Below the pieces are notes generated by a model, which was not told where the DNA came from, made no database searches, and saw only the letters and a program-made list of their open reading frames with translations. From JAABYT01 sp964194585 (GTDB taxonomy: Bacteria > Pseudomonadota > Gammaproteobacteria > HK1), in the NCBI GenBank assembly GCA_964194585.1, contig CAXMNG010000129.1, forward strand, positions 1-8,538: a stretch of DNA of 8,538 bases. The letters run 5' to 3'. Below, piece by piece: positions 6,106-8,538 of the stretch. Position 1 is the stretch's first letter. Every line of letters starts with the position of its first letter. Made by a program: the position numbers and the translations under genes.

Positions 6106-7452
6106 ATGATTGCAAAAACGAGCATCTGCCTTGTCGGCGCCGGTCCGGTCGGCTCTCTCATGAGCGTCTTGCTGGCCAGGCGCGGTTTCGATGTCACCGT
6201 TTACGAGCGCCGCCCCGATATGCGCCGAGTCGATATCCCGGCCGGGCGTTCCATCAATCTCGCACTGGCCAACCGGGGCATCAATGCTTTGGAGAAGGTC
6301 GGTCTGATGAATGAAATCGGCAAGTACCTGATCCCCATGCGGGGGCGCATGATCCACGACGAAGCCGGCAACGTGAGCTTGCAACCCTACGGCAACAAGG
6401 CAGAAGAGATCATCTACTCGGTCTCCCGCGGCGAATTGAACAAGACTCTGATGAACGCAGCCGAATCCGCAGGTGTCTGCATCGAGTTCAATCAGCGCTG
6501 TGAACGCCTGGACTTGGCTGACAAAAAGCTGGTGCTTGTTGACGAGAGTAATGGAGAGGCGCGCGAAGACCACTATGAAGTAATCATTGGGGCCGACGGC
6601 AGTGGCTCGGCCGTGCGCAAGGCCATTACCACGGTCACCGGCGGCGCGGTGCGAGAGGACATTCTCGGCCACGGGTACAAGGAGTTGGCCATACTGTCGG
6701 GCCCAACGGGCGAGTTCTTGCTCGACAAAAATGCCCTGCACATCTGGCCTCGTGGCGGCTACATGCTTATCTCACTGCCAAATCCGGACGGCAGCTTCAC
6801 CGCCACCCTCTTCCTACCCAATGAAGGCGAAGAAAGCTTCGCGAGCCTGCAATCCGAAGAAGATGTCGAGGCGTTCTTCAACCTGCGTTTCGCCGATGCC
6901 GTTCCATTGTTGGCCAATCTGACCATCAGCTTTTTCGAGAACCCCACGGGGATGCTCGGTACGATTTGCTGTCTTCCCTGGCGGTACCAGGGTGATGCGG
7001 TGCTGATAGGGGACGCAGCCCACGCCATCGTCCCCTTTCACGGCCAGGGCATGAACGCCGGCTTCGAGGACTGCGTGGCCCTCGATGGGTGCATCGAGCG
7101 ACACGGCATCGACTGGAGCAGTGTCTTCGCCGAGTTCGAAGCCGAGCGCAAGCCGAACGCCGAAGCCATCGCCGACATGGCTTTGGAGAACTACGTAGAG
7201 ATGAGGGACTCGGTGCGGGACTCGAAGTTCTTGCTCAAGAAAGAGCTGGCCTGGAAGTTGGAAGAGCTCTACCCCGATTCCTTCATTCCACGCTATTCTA
7301 TGGTCATGTTTCACCTACTGCCGTATGCGGAAGCTTACCGGCGAGGGAAGATTCAGGCTGCAATATTGGAGGAGCTGACCACCTCCGCCAAAACGGTCAA
7401 CGAGGTCGATTTCGCACGAGCCGAGCGCCTGATAGAAGAATGGATCTTGTAG
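6106..7452 (+). CDS. kmo: kynurenine 3-monooxygenase
   Basis: This FAD-dependent aromatic hydroxylase converts kynurenine to 3-hydroxykynurenine using NADPH and O2. The 448-residue product opens with the Rossmann motif VGAGPVGSLMS (10-20) and E34-R35 for the FAD ribose. GRSINLAL (47-54) and YSVSRGELN (104-112) follow, then the DG motif in GADGSGSAVR (162-171) and the second FAD motif GDAAHAIVPFHGQGMNAGFEDC (302-323). R81, Y95, H312, N362 and Y397 look equivalent to substrate-pocket residues R84, Y98, H320, N369 and Y404 of the P. fluorescens enzyme; I aligned these by eye. No C-terminal membrane helix is seen, unlike the mitochondrial form, so the protein should be soluble. The gap to kynU is 28 bases; GGCGG at 6091-6095 is a possible ribosome site. 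Confidence 0.95.
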   Translation: MIAKTSICLVGAGPVGSLMSVLLARRGFDVTVYERRPDMRRVDIPAGRSINLALANRGINALEKVGLMNEIGKYLIPMRGRMIHDEAGNVSLQPYGNKAEEIIYSVSRGELNKTLMNAAESAGVCIEFNQRCERLDLADKKLVLVDESNGEAREDHYEVIIGADGSGSAVRKAITTVTGGAVREDILGHGYKELAILSGPTGEFLLDKNALHIWPRGGYMLISLPNPDGSFTATLFLPNEGEESFASLQSEEDVEAFFNLRFADAVPLLANLTISFFENPTGMLGTICCLPWRYQGDAVLIGDAAHAIVPFHGQGMNAGFEDCVALDGCIERHGIDWSSVFAEFEAERKPNAEAIADMALENYVEMRDSVRDSKFLLKKELAWKLEELYPDSFIPRYSMVMFHLLPYAEAYRRGKIQAAILEELTTSAKTVNEVDFARAERLIEEWIL

Positions 7453-7463
7453 CCTGCTAGCGT

Positions 7464-7470
7464 AGAGGAG
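7464..7470 (+). promoter_or_regulatory. strong ribosome binding site for the tryptophan dioxygenase gene
   Basis: AGAGGAG ends 9 bases before ATG 7480, one of the strongest Shine-Dalgarno matches in the window. It fixes the start of a gene whose 3' end lies outside the sequence. Confidence 0.75.
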
Positions 7471-7479
7471 CATTCAACG

Positions 7480-8538
7480 ATGGCCGACGGCAAGCAGCCG
7501 ATGAATTATGAAAGCTACATCCTGCCACATCAGCTACCCGAGGTTCGGCCGCGGGAAAATAGCGACGATCCGGATGAGCAGTTCTTCATCCGTACCCATC
7601 AGGCATTCGAAATTTGGTTTTCCCAAATTCTCGCCGAGCTAGAGCATGCACGAGTGCTGCTCGCACAGCCATCGCCCACCTACGTGCCCGAATCGGATAT
7701 TCCGATAATCGAGCAGCACGTGCGACGGGCGGCGGCGATTTTCGATCTCGTTCGCCGACATTTGCCTTTGTTAGAGACGCTTAAAACCACCAGCTTCTAC
7801 AACTTCAGGAAAAATCTGTTCGGGGCCAGCGGCACCCAGTCCTATCGATTTCGAGAGCTCGAATGGTTAATGGGGCTACTCGATAAAGATCTTCTCGAGT
7901 ACACGCAGAAAAAGCTCGATCTGGAGCGACATCTCGCAAACCTTGATGCAGCCGAGAACCCGAGTGATGTGCGAGACGAGCGAACAGGTGCTGCGCCGAA
8001 TCCGCTAAATCCGAGCGAGAGAGAACTCGACTCATTGCGACGATATCAGACGGACTGGGAGTCGAAGTGGGATGCGGATCGGCAACTTGCGCCTCAGGAG
8101 TTTGCTGGAATGGGAGCGACGCGTGAAGCCTTGCAACGACGTCTGCTCGATATTCAAAACAACGGAACGTTGCGCGAGCTAGCGTTGAAATGGCTAGCAC
8201 GGACGACATTTCCCGCGCCGCCTGGTGCGCGGCCGCATTCGAAGCAGGGGGTGCTTTTCTCTGAACGGTTTCAGGAGGCTTACCTGCGCGCCCATGCGAA
8301 CGACTCGAAGGCTTTGCGAGAGCTTCAGGGAATGGACTCAGTGGCAATCACGCGACTCAATCGCGAAGCCCAACAGCGGACCAAGTTCTTCTTCAACGAA
8401 CCCCATCGTCGTGCGATCGTCTTTCTACTTCAATTCTCGAACCAACCGCTCCTGGCATGGCCGGCCTCGCTCGTCGAGGCTTTGCTCGAGCTGGATCAAG
8501 CATTCGCCAACTGGCGAGATCGGCACATCGCAATGGTG
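7480..8538 (+). CDS. kynA: tryptophan 2,3-dioxygenase family protein, long form (3' truncated by window edge)
   Basis: This haem dioxygenase should open the indole ring of L-tryptophan to N-formylkynurenine, the entry step of the pathway. The 353 visible codons stay open to the edge. Family motifs are clear: F36 and H40 in FFIRTHQAFEIWF (matching F51 and H55 of the Xanthomonas enzyme), R110 in FYNFRKNL (R117), the ASGTQSYRFRELEW stretch at 116-129 (canonical ASGFQS..FR), and the proximal haem ligand H349 in NWRDRHIAMV. The arginine-to-haem-histidine distance is 239 residues, against 123 in Xanthomonas and 184 in human enzyme. The extra, charged and partly helical segment lies between about 137 and 330. 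F106 stands where the bacterial enzyme has a tyrosine. Arginine codons are CGA-rich (14 of 34) compared with kmo (5 of 28). The missing tail should carry the GTGGSSG-type loop. Another haem-dependent aromatic oxygenase function is possible but context favours tryptophan. Confidence 0.85.
   Translation, partial: MADGKQPMNYESYILPHQLPEVRPRENSDDPDEQFFIRTHQAFEIWFSQILAELEHARVLLAQPSPTYVPESDIPIIEQHVRRAAAIFDLVRRHLPLLETLKTTSFYNFRKNLFGASGTQSYRFRELEWLMGLLDKDLLEYTQKKLDLERHLANLDAAENPSDVRDERTGAAPNPLNPSERELDSLRRYQTDWESKWDADRQLAPQEFAGMGATREALQRRLLDIQNNGTLRELALKWLARTTFPAPPGARPHSKQGVLFSERFQEAYLRAHANDSKALRELQGMDSVAITRLNREAQQRTKFFFNEPHRRAIVFLLQFSNQPLLAWPASLVEALLELDQAFANWRDRHIAMV

Noticed and set aside
4932..6197. 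421-codon open frame on the minus strand opposite kynU
   Set aside because: It is a shadow of the GC-rich kynureninase gene, whose PLP motifs are unambiguous. Its translation resembles no family I know.
7805..8347. 180-codon minus-strand frame at the right end
   Set aside because: The plus strand encodes clear tryptophan dioxygenase motifs over this span; the reverse frame is compositional.

Overview
The window carries one compact, all-forward gene cluster for oxidative tryptophan breakdown through the kynurenine and 3-hydroxyanthranilate meta-cleavage route. The moderately high GC (roughly 60% by eye), the family-level character of the enzymes and a Proteobacteria-style intergenic palindrome point to an aerobic or facultative proteobacterium. 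I cannot name a genus from sequence alone.

Layout. Bases 2-100 look like the 3' end of an unrecognised gene closed by tandem TGA TAA stops. Bases 101-352 are intergenic and hold operator-like dyads. Eight tightly packed genes follow: 2-aminomuconic semialdehyde dehydrogenase (353-1801), RidA-fold 2-aminomuconate deaminase (1814-2239), 3-hydroxyanthranilate 3,4-dioxygenase (2264-2788), a 150-base gap with a REP-like palindrome, ACMS decarboxylase (2939-3949), a cyclase-family putative kynurenine formamidase (3949-4773), kynureninase (4767-6077), kynurenine 3-monooxygenase (6106-7452), and the first 353 codons of a tryptophan 2,3-dioxygenase family protein (7480 to the window edge).

How they work together. 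The inferred flow is tryptophan to N-formylkynurenine (dioxygenase), kynurenine (formamidase), 3-hydroxykynurenine (monooxygenase), 3-hydroxyanthranilate plus alanine (kynureninase), 2-amino-3-carboxymuconate semialdehyde (ring-cleaving dioxygenase), 2-aminomuconate semialdehyde (decarboxylase), 2-aminomuconate (dehydrogenase) and 4-oxalocrotonate (deaminase). Gene order runs roughly opposite to pathway order. The decarboxylase pulls flux away from spontaneous quinolinate formation, and no quinolinate phosphoribosyltransferase is seen here. The cluster therefore looks catabolic rather than built for NAD synthesis.

Less ordinary points: a dioxygenase with a much longer central region than compact bacterial homologues and a different arginine codon profile; a formamidase-like protein with altered metal-site residues; a perfect 12-bp stem-loop inside the kynureninase coding sequence; and a repeated CGATG-N4-CATCG dyad upstream of the cluster. 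The pathway itself is known. I do not see a wholly new system, but the dioxygenase and formamidase variants are worth following up.
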